From the NCBI GenBank assembly GCA_048268005.1, contig JBLWWJ010000004.1:362676-426675 (forward strand): a stretch of 64,000 nucleotides of DNA. The letters are read 5' to 3'. Source of the DNA: Ancylomarina sp048268005. GTDB taxonomy: Bacteria; Bacteroidota; Bacteroidia; Bacteroidales; Marinifilaceae. Both the position numbers and the translations under genes were made by a program. The notes beneath the pieces are model-generated. The model worked only from the letters and a program-made list of their open reading frames with translations. It had not been told where the DNA came from and did no database searches. Position 1 is the first letter of the stretch, and every line of letters begins with the position of its first letter. This document shows positions 36,604 through 46,182 of this stretch, one piece after another.

Positions 36604-37164
36604 ATGACAAAGTTTAAAGTATATACTAAAACGGGAGATTCTGGAACCACTGGATTAATTGGTGGAACTCGAGTGCCTAAGCATCATTTACGTCTCGAAG
36701 CCTATGGGACTGTGGATGAGTTAAATTCATATATTGGATTAATCCGGTCTCACGAAATTGAAACCAAGTCGAGTGAGGTTTTGCTTCAGATTCAAAATAA
36801 ACTATTCTTAATTGGTTCTCGCTTGGCAACTGATGACACCAAGTCTGATCTAAAAGAAAAATTAATCATTGTTGAAGATGATATCAAATTGTTGGAGAAT
36901 GAGATGGATAGGATGGATGAGAGCCTGCCTGAGTTAAATAATTTTGTTTTACCTGGTGGTCATCCACTTAATGGTTATTGTCATATTGCCAGAACTATTT
37001 GTCGTAGGGCTGAACGCCGTGCAAACCAGCTTTCCAATGATGTTGATGTTAATCCTTTATTATTGAAGTATATAAACAGATTATCAGACTATTTATTTAT
37101 TCTATCCCGTAAGGTGTTGATCGATTTGGGTAAGGATGAAATTAAATGGGAGTCAAACTTGTAA
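36604..37164 (+). CDS. PduO-type ATP:cob(I)alamin adenosyltransferase
   Basis: Transfers the adenosyl group of ATP to cob(I)alamin, giving coenzyme B12. The protein is all helical, 186 residues, as in the PduO/MMAB family. Visible motifs are YTKTGDSGTTGLIGGTRV (ATP binding, N-terminal), LEAYGTVDELNSYIG, FVLPGG and the active-site RTICRRAERR near residue 140, with INRLSDYLFILSR in the final helix. No riboswitch was found upstream. It overlaps a longer but unlikely start of the next gene. Confidence 0.96.
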   Translation: MTKFKVYTKTGDSGTTGLIGGTRVPKHHLRLEAYGTVDELNSYIGLIRSHEIETKSSEVLLQIQNKLFLIGSRLATDDTKSDLKEKLIIVEDDIKLLENEMDRMDESLPELNNFVLPGGHPLNGYCHIARTICRRAERRANQLSNDVDVNPLLLKYINRLSDYLFILSRKVLIDLGKDEIKWESNL

Positions 37165-37217
37165 ATTCAGAAAAAAAAATTATATTCGCAAACTGTAAAA
37201 AAAGCAAAAATAAGACT

Positions 37218-37439
37218 ATGTATTGGACCCTAGAATTAGCTACAAAGCTAGAAGATGCACCATGGCCAGCATCCAAAGATGAATTGATTGATTATGCAAT
37301 TCGTTCGGGAGCGCCATTAGAAGTGATCGAGAATTTGCAGGAAATCGAGGATGAGGGGGATGTTTATGAGAGTATTGAAGATATTTGGCCCGATTATCCA
37401 AGTAAAGGAGATTTTCTATTCAACGAAGATGAATATTAA
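37218..37439 (+). CDS. DUF2795 domain protein
   Basis: A 73-residue acidic protein of the DUF2795 family, widespread in Bacteroidota and without a known function. I chose the ATG at 37218 (MYWTLELATKLEDAPWPA), since the open frame from 37146 overlaps the upstream gene and adds 24 basic residues that do not fit. Conserved text is KDELIDYAIRSGAPLEVIEN, then LQEIEDEGDVYESIEDIWPD. The C-terminal FLFNEDEY is typical. It is probably co-transcribed with the adenosyltransferase gene, and a palindromic terminator follows at once. Confidence 0.93.
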   Translation: MYWTLELATKLEDAPWPASKDELIDYAIRSGAPLEVIENLQEIEDEGDVYESIEDIWPDYPSKGDFLFNEDEY

Positions 37440-37476
37440 AAAAAAAACGTGAGATTTAAATCTCACGTTTTTTTTT
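37439..37476. terminator. Palindromic bidirectional terminator
   Basis: A 38-bp perfect palindrome centred between 37457 and 37458: an A run, CGTGAGATTT, its complement and a T run. It lies between convergent genes and overlaps the DUF2795 stop codon's last base. Confidence 0.9.
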
Positions 37477-37482
37477 ATGTCT

Positions 37483-39084
37483 TTATTTTAGACTCTCGTC
37501 CATTGTTTCATTGGGACTAGTTTTTAATAGTCGTTTTTTGAGTTTGTTTTGAAGTTTGGTGAGAGCCGATTCCCAAATGAAAATTTCATCTTTTGTTTTT
37601 GGGCGAAGCTCTTCTCGCCATTCGAAATCTTTAAGGAAACGTTTTTGGTTCACGATATCAAAAAGAGGGTACATATTACCATCTGGCTTTTTCAGGAATA
37701 GGATCTGGTCTATTTTTTTGCCCTTTATATTAATGCTTATTTTACTGCTCTTAGCCACATTCATACCTACGATAATATTGTGTTCGTCTCTGGGAAAGTA
37801 TAAGGTTTCACCATTACCAATAATATCTAATTTATCAAGATGGTTATTGTTGACATGCCCAAGCATATTACGACCTTTTATTTGATTATAAAGTGTACTA
37901 TCCTCTTTAGAACATAGAAAGGCGTTTGTTCTAAAGTGAAGGTATTTAATAGCGTTGTTTTGACTTTCAATGCTGATGGAATCTGCAGTGACTTGATTGC
38001 CTTGCGCCCAAATTATTGGGTCATTGAACATTCGCATGGTAGAGTCCTGAAGTGAGTAACTTAGAGAATCGCATTTTCCTTGTAAGTCTTTTTGGAAAAA
38101 TTTCACCTTATTGTAAGCAAATATTCTATTATAGCCACTTGTGTCTTTTTTTATTCGAATAGTATCCGAATGCAAGAAGAGGCTATCAGGTTCACCTACA
38201 TGAATAAAAAGTGTTGAATCGGTTAAAAAAGCTTCTTCGGTATCCTTATGCATTTCCAGGTAATGGCCTCTTAAAATAAGCTTGTTTATAGTGTCTTGAA
38301 GCTCAATGTTTCTATATATTTTAGCCAGTTGATTATGCTTGTCGAGATAAATACTATCACCTTTTATTTGGTAGCTATCGCGGTTTACAGTTGTATTTTT
38401 CAAGAGGTGTGAAATACCGGTTTGTGTATTGTACCAACCAGATTCACTATAAAGAGTTTCTTTTTCACTAACAACACGAGTTGGTCCAAGAATGGTTACA
38501 GTTTTGTTAACTGTTTTATATTGCATTGTGTCGGAATACAAGGTGTAATCATCGTTTTCGAGCACAACACTATCTTTGAAAAAGAAAAGATCTTGCTCAG
38601 TGTAATAACGTCCAATAATACTGGTTAAAACATTTGTAGAATCTACAATGGTCCCACCTTGATCGTAGTATCCGATACTTAAATCCATATCGTAATCAAG
38701 TTTCTCAGTATTGAGCTTAAGTTTTTGGTTTTTAAGAATCACATTACGACGCAATTCGGCTAAACGACTATCGGCATTGTATTTTAAATAATCACTGTAA
38801 ATGTGGATCGTATCTGAATTAATGATATGGACATGTCCAAAAGCTTCAAATTCTTTTTTCTTTTCATTATTATAGACGCTGTCACAATACATTTTCATGT
38901 TCTGATGCACCAAATAAACATCACCAATAAATTTGCTAACATCCGGATTGATATCACGGTCAATTTTCAAATAATTAGAATTTTTAATATCAATTTTTGA
39001 TTTCTTTTGTGCCCACGAAGTATTCGGAACTGAAATCAGAATTAGTAATATAAGGGGTAGATATTTTTTAACAATGTTAGCCAT
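37483..39084 (-). CDS. OstA/LptA-like outer-membrane assembly protein
   Basis: A 533-residue periplasmic protein with a signal peptide ending near NTSWAQ. It contains OstA-like beta repeats: FIGDVYLVHQNMKMYCDSVY, FGHVHIINSDTIHIYSDYL and YTLYSDTMQYKTVNKTVTI. The alternation of dyads such as CDSVY, YSDYL and YSDTM is typical of the LptA/OstA fold that carries lipopolysaccharide toward the outer membrane. Specific LPS binding is inferred. It lies 55 bp downstream of the MoxR gene on the same strand. The C-terminal part (KTKDEIFIWESALTKLQN) is not recognised. Confidence 0.9.
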   Translation of the reverse strand: MANIVKKYLPLILLILISVPNTSWAQKKSKIDIKNSNYLKIDRDINPDVSKFIGDVYLVHQNMKMYCDSVYNNEKKKEFEAFGHVHIINSDTIHIYSDYLKYNADSRLAELRRNVILKNQKLKLNTEKLDYDMDLSIGYYDQGGTIVDSTNVLTSIIGRYYTEQDLFFFKDSVVLENDDYTLYSDTMQYKTVNKTVTILGPTRVVSEKETLYSESGWYNTQTGISHLLKNTTVNRDSYQIKGDSIYLDKHNQLAKIYRNIELQDTINKLILRGHYLEMHKDTEEAFLTDSTLFIHVGEPDSLFLHSDTIRIKKDTSGYNRIFAYNKVKFFQKDLQGKCDSLSYSLQDSTMRMFNDPIIWAQGNQVTADSISIESQNNAIKYLHFRTNAFLCSKEDSTLYNQIKGRNMLGHVNNNHLDKLDIIGNGETLYFPRDEHNIIVGMNVAKSSKISINIKGKKIDQILFLKKPDGNMYPLFDIVNQKRFLKDFEWREELRPKTKDEIFIWESALTKLQNKLKKRLLKTSPNETMDESLK

Positions 39085-39139
39085 TGACGATAACTTAGGA
39101 ATGAAAAGTATTTTTTGATAGAATATTGTTATTTAAACC

Positions 39140-40105
39140 TTAATCAAGAAGTTCTTCAATGATGTTTTCAATGCTGATGCCTTCTGCTTCGGCTTTGTAG
39201 TTTCTCATGATTCTATGACGAAGAATTGAAACAGCTACAGCTTTTACATCTTCGATATCCGGAGAAAACTTGCCTGTAATAATGGCGTGGGCTTTCGCTC
39301 CAATAACAAGATATTGCGAAGCTCTAGGACCAGCTCCCCAATTAATATACTTGTTTGTTATCGAACTGGAGTGCTCTGTGTTAGGGCGTGTTTTAGCAGC
39401 TAGCTTAACAGCATATTCCAATACATTTCGGTTAATAGGAACTTTCTGAATTAAGCCTTGATAATAGCTGATTTCCTGAGCTGACATGATTGTTTCGATA
39501 TCAAAAGTCTTACCCGAGGTTGTATTTTCAACAATGCTGATCTCATCTTCAAAATTTGGATAGTCGAGATGGATGCTGAACATGAAACGATCTAACTGTG
39601 CTTCAGGTAAAGGATATGTTCCTTCTTGCTCAATAGGATTCTGAGTAGCTAGGACAAAGAACGGTTTATCGAGCTGATAGTTTTTACCATTAACGGTAAC
39701 TTCCTTTTCCTGCATCGCTTCTAAGAGAGCTGATTGCGTTTTTGGTGGTGTACGGTTAATTTCATCTGCTAATATAATATTGGCAAATAGTGGACCTTGA
39801 ATAAACTTGAATTGTCTGTCGCTGTTTAGAATCTCAGTCCCAATTATGTCTGAAGGCATTAAATCAGGCGTAAATTGGATACGCTGATACTTAAGATCAA
39901 GAGCTTGGGAAATGGTATTGACTAAAAGTGTTTTTGCTAGCCCTGGTACACCAACTAAAAGGCAGTGACCATTACTGAAAATAGAAATTAAGACCTGCTT
40001 GATGATATCATCCTGACCATAAATCTTTTTTTTGATTTCGGTTAGCAAGGCGTCATATTTGCTTTTTAAGGCGTTTGCAGCCTCAACTTCAGTTCTAAAA
40101 TTCAT
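39140..40105 (-). CDS. MoxR-family AAA+ ATPase
   Basis: A 321-residue AAA+ ATPase of the MoxR/RavA group, which usually works with von Willebrand-domain proteins in maturation or stress. Motifs seen: Walker A GVPGLAKTLLVN, QFTPDLMPSDIIGTE, Walker B IILADEINRTPPKTQSALLE, sensor LATQNPIEQEGTYPLPEAQLD and RASQYLVIGAKAHA. The length is complete. The usual partners (DUF58 and BatA-like proteins) do not follow; it stands between SurA-like genes and the OstA-like gene. It follows a weak terminator, so it may have its own promoter. Confidence 0.95.
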   Translation of the reverse strand: MNFRTEVEAANALKSKYDALLTEIKKKIYGQDDIIKQVLISIFSNGHCLLVGVPGLAKTLLVNTISQALDLKYQRIQFTPDLMPSDIIGTEILNSDRQFKFIQGPLFANIILADEINRTPPKTQSALLEAMQEKEVTVNGKNYQLDKPFFVLATQNPIEQEGTYPLPEAQLDRFMFSIHLDYPNFEDEISIVENTTSGKTFDIETIMSAQEISYYQGLIQKVPINRNVLEYAVKLAAKTRPNTEHSSSITNKYINWGAGPRASQYLVIGAKAHAIITGKFSPDIEDVKAVAVSILRHRIMRNYKAEAEGISIENIIEELLD

Positions 40106-40144
40106 CCTAGAAAATTTTAATTTTCATGAATAACAAAAACAAAG

Positions 40145-40174
40145 AATCAGACACAACTAGAGCTGTGTCTGATT
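40145..40174. terminator. Stem-loop between the SurA-like gene and moxR
   Basis: AATCAGACACA (40145-40155) pairs exactly with TGTGTCTGATT (40164-40174). On the minus strand a T-rich tail (TCTTTGTTTTTG) follows, so it may attenuate or end the guaB/SurA transcript before moxR. Confidence 0.65.
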
Positions 40175-40190
40175 TTTGTGTGTTTAAATA

Positions 40191-41543
40191 TTACTTAATC
40201 CAGTTCTTGAATCTGAATTTAGCATTCTTATATGAATCATCAATACTAATATAAGTAGATGATTGTTTTTCGTTGATCCATTTGTTTAATAAACCCTGCT
40301 GCTTTTGCTGCTTAAGCATGTTTTCAAACTGGCTCCAGTCATCAGAAAGATTGGCCTTGTGAGGTTTTGTCTGTGACTTAATTTTAATGATTTTATAATT
40401 TTCCTGACCTCTCTGATCATCAAGAAAAGCTTCTGAAATTTCACCCACCTTTAGTTTATTAACTGCCTTGGCTATAGCAGGAGGTAGCCCATCTTTTGTA
40501 AATTTTGAACTGGCATTGTATGGGTTGACGATTAAACCACCATTGTTCTTTGTATCCTTATCATCTGAATAATAAAAGGCAGCCTCTTCAAATTTAATTT
40601 TGTCGTTGCGAATCATATCAGCAATACTATCCAGTTTTTTAGTAGCATCAGTTCTATCCTCTTGTTTAATTCGAGGTTTTAGAAGGATATGACGAACATT
40701 TATACGGTCACCTTTACGGTCGATAAGCTGAATGATATGAAAACCATATTCTGATTCTACAATTTTAGAAATTTTTCCAGCTTTTAAGTTGAATGCTTCA
40801 TTTGCAAATTCAGGAACAAGGTTGGCTCTTGGTGTGAAACCAAGTTCTCCTCCACGTTGTGCACTACCTGGATCTTCAGAATATAGAACAGCTAAGGTTG
40901 CAAAACTCTCACCCTTCATGATTCTATTACGAAAATTTCTTAGTTTTTCACGGATTCTATCTTTTTCAGCATTGGTTATCTTTGGACTTTTACTAATTTG
41001 CTGAATTTGTAACTCACCTGGAATTGTAGGTAAACTATCTTTATGAATTTTGCTGTAAAGATCACGAACTTCAGCAGGGGTTGCTGTAATGTTCTTTGTT
41101 ATCTCAGCTTGCATTTTCTGTTTGATCTTGTCGTTACGCGTCATGTCACGTAACTGATTCTTCATTTCAGGAATACTTTTCTTAAAATATTGCTCGAGCT
41201 TTTCTTTTGAACCAATTCGTTGAATATACATTTCAATTTTACGTTGAATGTCATTTTCTACTTCCTGTTCTGTAACTTCGATACTATCGACCTGTGCCTG
41301 TGCAATCATTAGTTTTTCAATCAAAAGATCTTCGAAAATCTCAGATTTTAAATCCACACTTCCAGCTTCATAACCTTGAGCTTTTAAACCTAAGAAACGA
41401 TCTTCTACGTCTGATTTTAGGACAACCTGATTACCGACAACGGCAATGATCTTATCAATCGAATTATCCTGAGCTTGACTGGTCGTGAAAACGATAGCCA
41501 ATAAAGCTAATGACGAGCAGACTTTAAAAATAATGTTGCGCAT
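40191..41543 (-). CDS. SurA-like peptidyl-prolyl isomerase (two parvulin domains)
   Basis: Periplasmic folding factor for outer-membrane proteins, 450 residues. I start it at MRNIIFKVC (41543), which gives a proper signal peptide ending near TTSQAQ. The longer frame to 41588 would overlap the upstream gene by 35 bp and bury that peptide. A SurA-N-type chaperone region comes first (about 25-170). Two parvulin-type rotamase domains follow, seen as YSEDPGSAQRGGELGFTPRA...GFHIIQLIDRK and NVRHILLKPR...YYSDDKDTKNNGGLI. Ten bases separate it from the lipoprotein gene upstream. OMP substrates are inferred. Confidence 0.93.
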   Translation of the reverse strand: MRNIIFKVCSSLALLAIVFTTSQAQDNSIDKIIAVVGNQVVLKSDVEDRFLGLKAQGYEAGSVDLKSEIFEDLLIEKLMIAQAQVDSIEVTEQEVENDIQRKIEMYIQRIGSKEKLEQYFKKSIPEMKNQLRDMTRNDKIKQKMQAEITKNITATPAEVRDLYSKIHKDSLPTIPGELQIQQISKSPKITNAEKDRIREKLRNFRNRIMKGESFATLAVLYSEDPGSAQRGGELGFTPRANLVPEFANEAFNLKAGKISKIVESEYGFHIIQLIDRKGDRINVRHILLKPRIKQEDRTDATKKLDSIADMIRNDKIKFEEAAFYYSDDKDTKNNGGLIVNPYNASSKFTKDGLPPAIAKAVNKLKVGEISEAFLDDQRGQENYKIIKIKSQTKPHKANLSDDWSQFENMLKQQKQQGLLNKWINEKQSSTYISIDDSYKNAKFRFKNWIK

Positions 41544-41553
41544 ATGTGATAGT

Positions 41554-42396
41554 TTAGTATATTTTGAATTTATTTTTTGATTCGGCATCTCTAAAAATGC
41601 TTTCCTCCATATTTTTAATAAACTGAATTTTTCGTTTATTGATAATTATCTTATTGATATCCTCGCTTACAAATGAAAGAGGAGCGATCTCATTCTTTAA
41701 TCTATAATCCTGGATATTTATTAAATAATGGAATGTACTATCCTCGGTTTCAAAGTACTTATTTCTTCTTAGAAATTTTTCTTCGTCACTCACCTTAATT
41801 GGTGTTTGGTTGAGTAGGTTTTGAGAATAAATCCATTGCTCGCTAAAATTATCAAATTTTGTGGCATTTTGAAAGCAGTAGTCCTCTAATTTATCCCAAT
41901 CATCATCTTTCTTTAATTTATAGATCTGTTTGATCTTCTTGGCTTGTGGAAGAGGTTTGGGTATTTTAATGTAAACCGCCTTTACAATATTACGGTTTAA
42001 TAAGAAGTTGCCGGGGTAATTACGATAATATTTATCGATTTCAGAGTCTGCTACAAAGGTATCGAGTTTTTGCTCGATTAAATGCTGTTGGTATTTGTGG
42101 ATGATTAATGAAGAACGATAATCTTCAACCATTTCTTCTACATCCTGATCTTCTTCGCTAAGGTTGAGTTCAGCTCTTGCAACAAGAAGTTGTTTTTTTA
42201 TCCATTGATGGATATAGCTTTTAGCAATTCTTAAGCTGTCTTCTTTCGAGCTATTGTTGGGAACAAGCTCTCGTATTTTATTTAGATACAAGTAAGAATC
42301 ATCAACTTTTGCTACGGTAGGATTATCAAGTGTATTATTTGAGTTGCATGATATAAATCCTAGAAGAATAAATAGTAAGATGATATTTCTTGTCAT
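41554..42396 (-). CDS. Lipoprotein of the SurA/PPIase-associated type
   Basis: A 280-residue predicted lipoprotein with lipobox ILLGFISC (Cys17). The N-terminal VAKVDDSYLYLNKIRELVP and helical region to about 130 resemble the chaperone part of SurA/PrsA proteins, including the paired helices around SYIHQWIKKQLLVARAELNL. A parvulin catalytic domain is not recognisable; the middle NRNIVKAVYIKIPK may be a degenerate one. It lies between guaB and the SurA-like gene, so it probably assists outer-membrane protein folding. Function remains inferred. Confidence 0.85.
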   Translation of the reverse strand: MTRNIILLFILLGFISCNSNNTLDNPTVAKVDDSYLYLNKIRELVPNNSSKEDSLRIAKSYIHQWIKKQLLVARAELNLSEEDQDVEEMVEDYRSSLIIHKYQQHLIEQKLDTFVADSEIDKYYRNYPGNFLLNRNIVKAVYIKIPKPLPQAKKIKQIYKLKKDDDWDKLEDYCFQNATKFDNFSEQWIYSQNLLNQTPIKVSDEEKFLRRNKYFETEDSTFHYLINIQDYRLKNEIAPLSFVSEDINKIIINKRKIQFIKNMEESIFRDAESKNKFKIY

Positions 42397-42485
42397 AAAT
42401 TAGGCTTTAATATGTTTAATCTCAAATATTATCGGCAATCAGTCCGAAAACCAATTGCCGATTATAAGGTTAATCTTTGAATAGA

Positions 42486-43955
42486 TTATCTGCTATAATT
42501 AGGAGCTTCGCGAGTAATAGCGACATCATGAGGATGGCTTTCTGCCATACCCGAAGCTGTAATTTTCACAAATTTAGCATTGTGAAGTGCTTTAATATTA
42601 GCTGATCCACAATAGCCCATTCCAGCACGTAAACCACCAAGTAACTGATAGATTACTTCGTACAGTGTTCCTTTATAAGGTACACGTCCAACGATTCCTT
42701 CTGGAACTAGTTTTTTGATATCATCTTCAGCATCCTGGAAATAACGGTCTTTTGAACCTTTCTCCATTGCTTCGATCGATCCCATTCCTCGATAAGCCTT
42801 GAATTTACGACCATTGAAAATTATAGTTTCTCCTGGCGACTCTTCAACACCAGCAAGCAATGAACCTGCCATAATTGAATTTGCACCAGCAGCAAGGGCT
42901 TTCACGATATCACCTGAATAACGTAAACCACCATCAGCAATTACAGGAACACCTGTTCCAGCTAATGCTTTACTAACTTCATAAATGGCAGTTAGCTGCG
43001 GTACACCCACACCTGCAATCACACGAGTTGTACAAATAGAACCTGGACCAATACCAACTTTTACACCATCAGCACCCGCTTCAACAAGCATTTTAGCCGC
43101 TTCGGGCGTTGCAATATTACCTACGATAAATTGCATTTCAGGATAAGTTGCTTTAGCTTTCTTCAATAAGTCAACCACACCTTTTGAGTGCCCGTGAGCT
43201 GTATCGATAATAATAGCATCAGCATTAGCTTTTACCAGTGCATCAACTCTATCAAGCGTGTCACCAGCAATACCAACTGCAGCAGCAACTCTTAAACGAC
43301 CTTTCTCGTCCTTACAGGCTAGAGGCTTATCTTTAGCCTTAGTAATATCCTTGTAAGTAATTAGGCCAATAAGTTTGTTCTCAGCATCAACAACTGGTAA
43401 TTTCTCAATTTTATGTGCTTGAAGAATGGCAGCAGCTTGATCAAGGTCAGTGCCTGCATTAGTTGTAACAATGTTATCAAAAGTCATGACTTCAGAAATG
43501 ACCTTATTCATTTGCAACTCAAAACGTAAATCTCTGTTAGTTACAATTCCAAGAAGAACTTTGTCTTGGTCAACAACAGGAATTCCACCAATTTTGTACT
43601 CTTTCATAAGAGCAAGAGCATCTTTTACCGTCTTGTTTGGGGCAATGGTAATAGGATCATAAATCATCCCGTTTTCGGCTCTCTTAACCGTTAAAACCTG
43701 TTTAGCTTGAGCTGCGATGCTCATGTTTTTGTGGATAACTCCGATTCCTCCTTCACGTGCAATAGAAATAGCCAGAGCCGATTCAGTTACAGTGTCCATT
43801 GCTGCTGAAACAATTGGGGTGTTCAGCGTAATGTTGCGTGAGAATTGAGTTTGTAGACTTACGTCCTTTGGCAAGACTTCCGAAAAAGCTGGCACTAATA
43901 GAACGTCGTCAAATGTTAATCCATCGGAAACAATTTTATCAGATACGAATGACAT
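42486..43955 (-). CDS. guaB: IMP dehydrogenase
   Basis: Oxidises IMP to XMP with NAD, the rate-setting step of guanine nucleotide synthesis; cytosolic tetramer. The 489-residue protein has the TIM-barrel start GLTFDDVLLVPAFSEVLP, two CBS domains in the insertion (about 95-205; GGIPVVDQDKVLLGIVTNRD and EKLPVVDAENKLIGLITYKD), the catalytic Cys loop GIGPGSICTTR, IADGGLRYSGDI and the flap AYRGMGSIEAM. All are intact. It is the first gene of a cluster with the folding-factor genes, an arrangement common in Bacteroidota; the gap downstream is 89 bp. RecQ diverges from it. Confidence 0.98.
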   Translation of the reverse strand: MSFVSDKIVSDGLTFDDVLLVPAFSEVLPKDVSLQTQFSRNITLNTPIVSAAMDTVTESALAISIAREGGIGVIHKNMSIAAQAKQVLTVKRAENGMIYDPITIAPNKTVKDALALMKEYKIGGIPVVDQDKVLLGIVTNRDLRFELQMNKVISEVMTFDNIVTTNAGTDLDQAAAILQAHKIEKLPVVDAENKLIGLITYKDITKAKDKPLACKDEKGRLRVAAAVGIAGDTLDRVDALVKANADAIIIDTAHGHSKGVVDLLKKAKATYPEMQFIVGNIATPEAAKMLVEAGADGVKVGIGPGSICTTRVIAGVGVPQLTAIYEVSKALAGTGVPVIADGGLRYSGDIVKALAAGANSIMAGSLLAGVEESPGETIIFNGRKFKAYRGMGSIEAMEKGSKDRYFQDAEDDIKKLVPEGIVGRVPYKGTLYEVIYQLLGGLRAGMGYCGSANIKALHNAKFVKITASGMAESHPHDVAITREAPNYSR

Positions 43956-44140
43956 TATGCAATAATTTTAGATTTAAATTGCATGCGAAATTACAAAAAA
44001 TAGTGCGATAAGTGCTGTTAGATAAACTAAAAAAGTGTTAATTGATTTTAGATGTTTAGTTTTGTGTGAAAATAATGTGGATTTCAGCGGTGTTTATTGA
44101 TGTTTTTATGTGTATCTTAAATTTCTGTGAAATCAGTATA

Positions 44141-44148
44141 TACCTTTG
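44141..44148 (+). promoter_or_regulatory. Promoter -7 box for recQ
   Basis: TACCTTTG fits TAnnTTTG and lies 57 bp before the recQ start. No exact TTG lies at the expected distance upstream, so support is only partial. Confidence 0.45.
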
Positions 44149-44204
44149 TTTTGCAAGGTTTCCTTGTTTTTTTGATTGAGAAGTGTATTGAAAATTAGAG
44201 TTAA

Positions 44205-46103
44205 ATGAGTGTCTACCATAAAGTCTTAAAAAAATATTGGGGTTACGATGAATTTCGTCCTTTGCAAGAGGATATTATTCAATCTGTGGCTAAAGGCTGT
44301 GATACCTTGGGTTTAATGCCAACTGGTGGGGGGAAATCCTTGACTTTCCAGGTTCCTACTTTAGCTCTGGAAGGACTTTGTATCGTTGTGTCTCCTTTGG
44401 TTGCCCTGATGAAGGACCAGGTTCTGAATCTGAAAGAAAAAGGGATAAAGGCAGAATTGATCTATTCAGGACTGACTCGAGATGAGATTGAAGTGGTTTT
44501 AAACAAATGCCTTTATGGCAATAATAAGTTTCTATATATATCGCCAGAGAGAATAAGTACCGCAATCTTTCAAGAAAAGCTTTTAAGTATGAAAGTGTGT
44601 TTGATTGCTATCGACGAATCACATTGTATCTCTCAATGGGGGTATGATTTTCGCCCATCATATTTAAAAATTATTCAACTGAGGGAGCTTTTACCCGATG
44701 TGCCTGTTTTGGCTCTTACGGCTACTGCAACCCCTGAAGTTGTTGATGATATTCAAGATCGTTTAGGTTTCTCTAAGAAAAATGTTTTCAGAAAAAGTTT
44801 TGAGCGTTCTAACTTGTCATACCTGGTTAGGCATGTTGAAGATAAAAACCGCTACCTGCTAAAAATTCTTAGAAAACAGAAAGGGAGTTCCGTTGTCTAT
44901 GCACGGAGTAGGAAGAAATGTAAAGAAATTGCCGAATTTCTAAAACTGAATCAGATTAGGGCTGAATTTTATCATGCAGGGCTTGATAATGCAGTGAAGG
45001 ATATGAGACAGAAAAGATGGCGAGATGGGAAGGTGCAAGTTATGGTTGCAACTAATGCCTTCGGAATGGGGATAGATAAATCTGATGTTCGAACCGTTGT
45101 TCACCTTGATTTGCCTGATACGCTTGAAGCTTATTTCCAGGAAGCAGGTCGGGCAGGTCGTGATGGGAAACGAGCTTATGCGGTATTGCTCTATTCTAAT
45201 CCTGATAAAGTGCAATTGCTTAAAAGAATAAAAACATCTTACCCCGAGATTGATACCATAAGAAGGGTTTACCAAGCGGTTGGGAATTTTTTGCAGATTG
45301 CTGAGGGCGCAGGTAAAGAAGCTGTTTTTGATTTTAACCTGGCTCTTTTCTGTCAGAAATTTAAATTTAATGTTCTACATGCTTTTAATAGTCTTAAAAT
45401 ATTACAGCGAGCGGGTTATCTTGAAATTACTGATGATTTGGAGCATTCAACAAAATTACATTTTGCGATTAATCGAGACGATTTATATCGCTATCAGTTG
45501 GAGAATAAGCAACAAGATGATTTCATCAAACTATTGCTAAGAACCTATACCGGTTTATTTACAGATTTCGTACCTGTAAATCTGGATTCTCTGGCTTACA
45601 GAAAGAAAATGGATGTGAAAATTCTGATTGACAATTTGAAGGATTTGTCCCAGCATGGTATTATAAAATATATTCCCAGGAAGAAAACACCATTTATTAT
45701 ATATACCCAGGAAAGATTACCCTTGAAGTATTTGAAATTTCCTAAGGAGGTGTATCAGAATAGAAAGGAAAAGTTTGAAGAAAAGATTCATGCGGTGATA
45801 TCTTATGCTGAATCCACTGAAACCTGTCGATCTAAATTATTGTTGGAATATTTTGGACAAGCGGAAGCTCCAGTATGCGGAGAATGTGATGTTTGTAAAG
45901 AAAAAGATGATGATATTGAAAACAAGATGTTTCAGGTTATTCAATCTGAACTGAAGCGTGTTTTGGAAAAAAAAGAAAGTTCAGTCGATAAATTAGTAGA
46001 ATCTAGCCAATTTCCTGAAAAGAAACTTTTAGAGGTTATTCGTATCATGATTGATAATGAAGAGCTCAAAACTTCCCCAGATGATAAGATTCGATTGGCT
46101 TGA
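44205..46103 (+). CDS. recQ: ATP-dependent DNA helicase RecQ
   Basis: 3'-5' helicase for recombination and fork repair. The 632-residue protein has motif 0/I LMPTGGGKSLTFQVP, the DEAH-like box written as AIDESHCISQWGYDFRPSY, ALTATATPEV, and motifs V/VI VATNAFGMGIDKSDVR and YFQEAGRAGRDG. A RecQ zinc-binding region follows, with cysteines in ETCRSKLLLEYF and CGECDVC, then a winged-helix part. No HRDC domain is present, as in several Bacteroidota RecQ proteins; the last about 60 residues are a helical DNA-binding-like tail. A DUF5063 gene follows after 79 bp. Confidence 0.97.
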   Translation: MSVYHKVLKKYWGYDEFRPLQEDIIQSVAKGCDTLGLMPTGGGKSLTFQVPTLALEGLCIVVSPLVALMKDQVLNLKEKGIKAELIYSGLTRDEIEVVLNKCLYGNNKFLYISPERISTAIFQEKLLSMKVCLIAIDESHCISQWGYDFRPSYLKIIQLRELLPDVPVLALTATATPEVVDDIQDRLGFSKKNVFRKSFERSNLSYLVRHVEDKNRYLLKILRKQKGSSVVYARSRKKCKEIAEFLKLNQIRAEFYHAGLDNAVKDMRQKRWRDGKVQVMVATNAFGMGIDKSDVRTVVHLDLPDTLEAYFQEAGRAGRDGKRAYAVLLYSNPDKVQLLKRIKTSYPEIDTIRRVYQAVGNFLQIAEGAGKEAVFDFNLALFCQKFKFNVLHAFNSLKILQRAGYLEITDDLEHSTKLHFAINRDDLYRYQLENKQQDDFIKLLLRTYTGLFTDFVPVNLDSLAYRKKMDVKILIDNLKDLSQHGIIKYIPRKKTPFIIYTQERLPLKYLKFPKEVYQNRKEKFEEKIHAVISYAESTETCRSKLLLEYFGQAEAPVCGECDVCKEKDDDIENKMFQVIQSELKRVLEKKESSVDKLVESSQFPEKKLLEVIRIMIDNEELKTSPDDKIRLA

Positions 46104-46150
46104 ATTCGTGAGAATTGTAGCCAGATCAATCATTATTGCCAAAATCTTTT

Positions 46151-46158
46151 TAATTTTG
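46151..46158 (+). promoter_or_regulatory. Possible -7 box for the DUF5063 gene
   Basis: TAATTTTG matches TAnnTTTG and lies 24 bp before the start codon; the TTG partner is not at a usual spacing. Confidence 0.35.
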
Positions 46159-46182
46159 CATGATTACACTATAATTTGAGAG

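Noticed and set aside
37146..37217. Longer start for the DUF2795 gene
   Set aside because: It overlaps the adenosyltransferase gene and adds basic residues foreign to the family; the ATG at 37218 fits.
41544..41588. Longer start for the SurA-like gene
   Set aside because: It would overlap the upstream gene by 35 bp and place the signal peptide internally.
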